Origin: Flexithrix dorotheae DSM 6795
GTDB taxonomy: Bacteria; Bacteroidota; Bacteroidia; Cytophagales; Flammeovirgaceae
Assembly (NCBI RefSeq): GCF_000379765.1
Contig: NZ_KB903443.1
Span: forward strand, 494,881-558,880
Direction: 5' to 3'
DNA: 64,000 nt
Under the pieces are notes generated by a model, which was not told the DNA's origin, searched no databases, and worked only from the letters and a program-made list of their open reading frames with translations. A program made the position numbers and the translations under genes. Each line of letters starts with the position of its first letter. The stretch's first letter is position 1. This document shows, in pieces, positions 63,680 to 64,000 of this stretch.

Positions 63680-64000
63680 ATGCTGAAACTAAAAACCACA
63701 AACCTGACAATAAATTTGATCATTATCATTTCCCTATTCATTTCATGTAATTCCAAACCTGCTAAAGACACTGTAGAAGATACCCCCCCTCCCGCCCCTG
63801 CCGAAGAGGAAAAACAAGCATCTGCCCGACCAGCTCATTGGGGATATGGTGGGGATGAAGGTCCTGCAAGTTGGGGAAGCTTAAGCCCGGTTTATGCTTT
63901 ATGCGGCAATGGTAAGGGACAATCTCCCATCAATATTGCAGAAACTGAGGTGGGAGACGAAGCGCAATTTCAACTTAGTTATGGGACCACTCCACTGAAA
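63680..64000 (+). CDS. Alpha-carbonic anhydrase lipoprotein, cut by the window edge
   Basis: The first 107 codons of a longer gene. A signal peptide ends in a lipobox (IIIISLFISC, Cys about residue 23), followed by a Pro/Glu-rich linker. Then HWGYGGDEGPASWGSLSPVY and CGNGKGQSPINI match the N-terminus of eukaryotic-type alpha-carbonic anhydrases, which hydrate CO2 with a zinc held by three histidines. Those histidines are further on and not in this window, so activity cannot be checked. It is likely anchored in an envelope membrane. Confidence 0.88.
   Translation, partial: MLKLKTTNLTINLIIIISLFISCNSKPAKDTVEDTPPPAPAEEEKQASARPAHWGYGGDEGPASWGSLSPVYALCGNGKGQSPINIAETEVGDEAQFQLSYGTTPLK

Overview
The window is low-GC DNA from the chromosome of a Bacteroidota bacterium, most likely of the order Cytophagales. 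The evidence is: type IX secretion (T9SS) components and a type B sorting domain, PorP/SprF, TonB receptor/FecR/DUF4249 genes, DUF4296, Bat-type aerotolerance genes, a roughly 1100-residue SecA, menaquinone synthesis, almost no Shine-Dalgarno signals, and promoters of the Bacteroidota type (TTG, 19-20 bases, TAnnTTTG). The closest genus cannot be decided from the sequence alone. There are no rRNA genes, CRISPR arrays, complete insertion sequences or complete prophages. One tRNA gene with a CAU anticodon is present. Coding density is high.

Layout. 1-5 kb: glyA, a MarR regulator, an unknown protein, an RsmF-like rRNA methyltransferase and a DUF4296 lipoprotein. 5-8.7 kb: a compact Bat-like operon (DUF58, DUF4381-like, BatA) without MoxR, plus a small secreted protein. 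8.7-16.3 kb: secA, a YciO/TsaC-family gene, the nucleotide-sugar pair ugd and UDP-glucuronate decarboxylase (UDP-glucose to UDP-xylose), and a TerB-like protein. 16.4-20.3 kb: a minus-strand run of menA, scoB, a D-threonine-aldolase-family enzyme and an M19 dipeptidase. 20.7-29.8 kb: sirtuin, asnS, a DUF3298-like protein, a lone nuoH, a second MarR, two secreted or hydrolase proteins and a divergent Lgt paralogue.

29.9-33.9 kb: a ribosomal-protein cluster, rplC-rplD-rplW-rplB-rpsS-rplV-rpsC, with its own strong promoter, a leader hairpin and a terminator, lacking rpsJ before it and rplP after it. 34-41.7 kb: a cell-surface unit made of a 1614-residue RCC1/cadherin adhesin with a T9SS type B tail, its likely PorP/SprF partner and an OmpA/PD40 protein. 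42-46.8 kb: an outer-membrane barrel, a ClC channel with CBS domains, a protein resembling a decayed phage-type nuclease, and miaA. 46.8-53.4 kb: a TonB-dependent locus (FecR, STN-repeat protein, a 58-residue small protein, TonB receptor, DUF4249 lipoprotein). 53.7-54.6 kb: two convergent 137-residue proteins that look related. 55.6-58.9 kb: yicC, an unknown secreted protein, hemG and the tRNA. 59.8-64 kb: a large DNA-binding/TolB-like/TPR regulator facing a 58-residue membrane protein, a MetA-type barrel, a small secreted protein and the start of an alpha-carbonic anhydrase lipoprotein cut by the window edge.

A recurring theme is that pieces of normally contiguous operons stand alone here: the S10 operon is cut at both ends, nuoH has no other nuo gene, scoB has no scoA, bat has no moxR, and fecR has no sigma factor. 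The least explained items are the STN-repeat/58-residue pair in the TonB locus, the convergent 137-residue pair, the degenerate Lgt and nuclease-like proteins, and two further tiny genes. No wholly new system can be proven from sequence alone.
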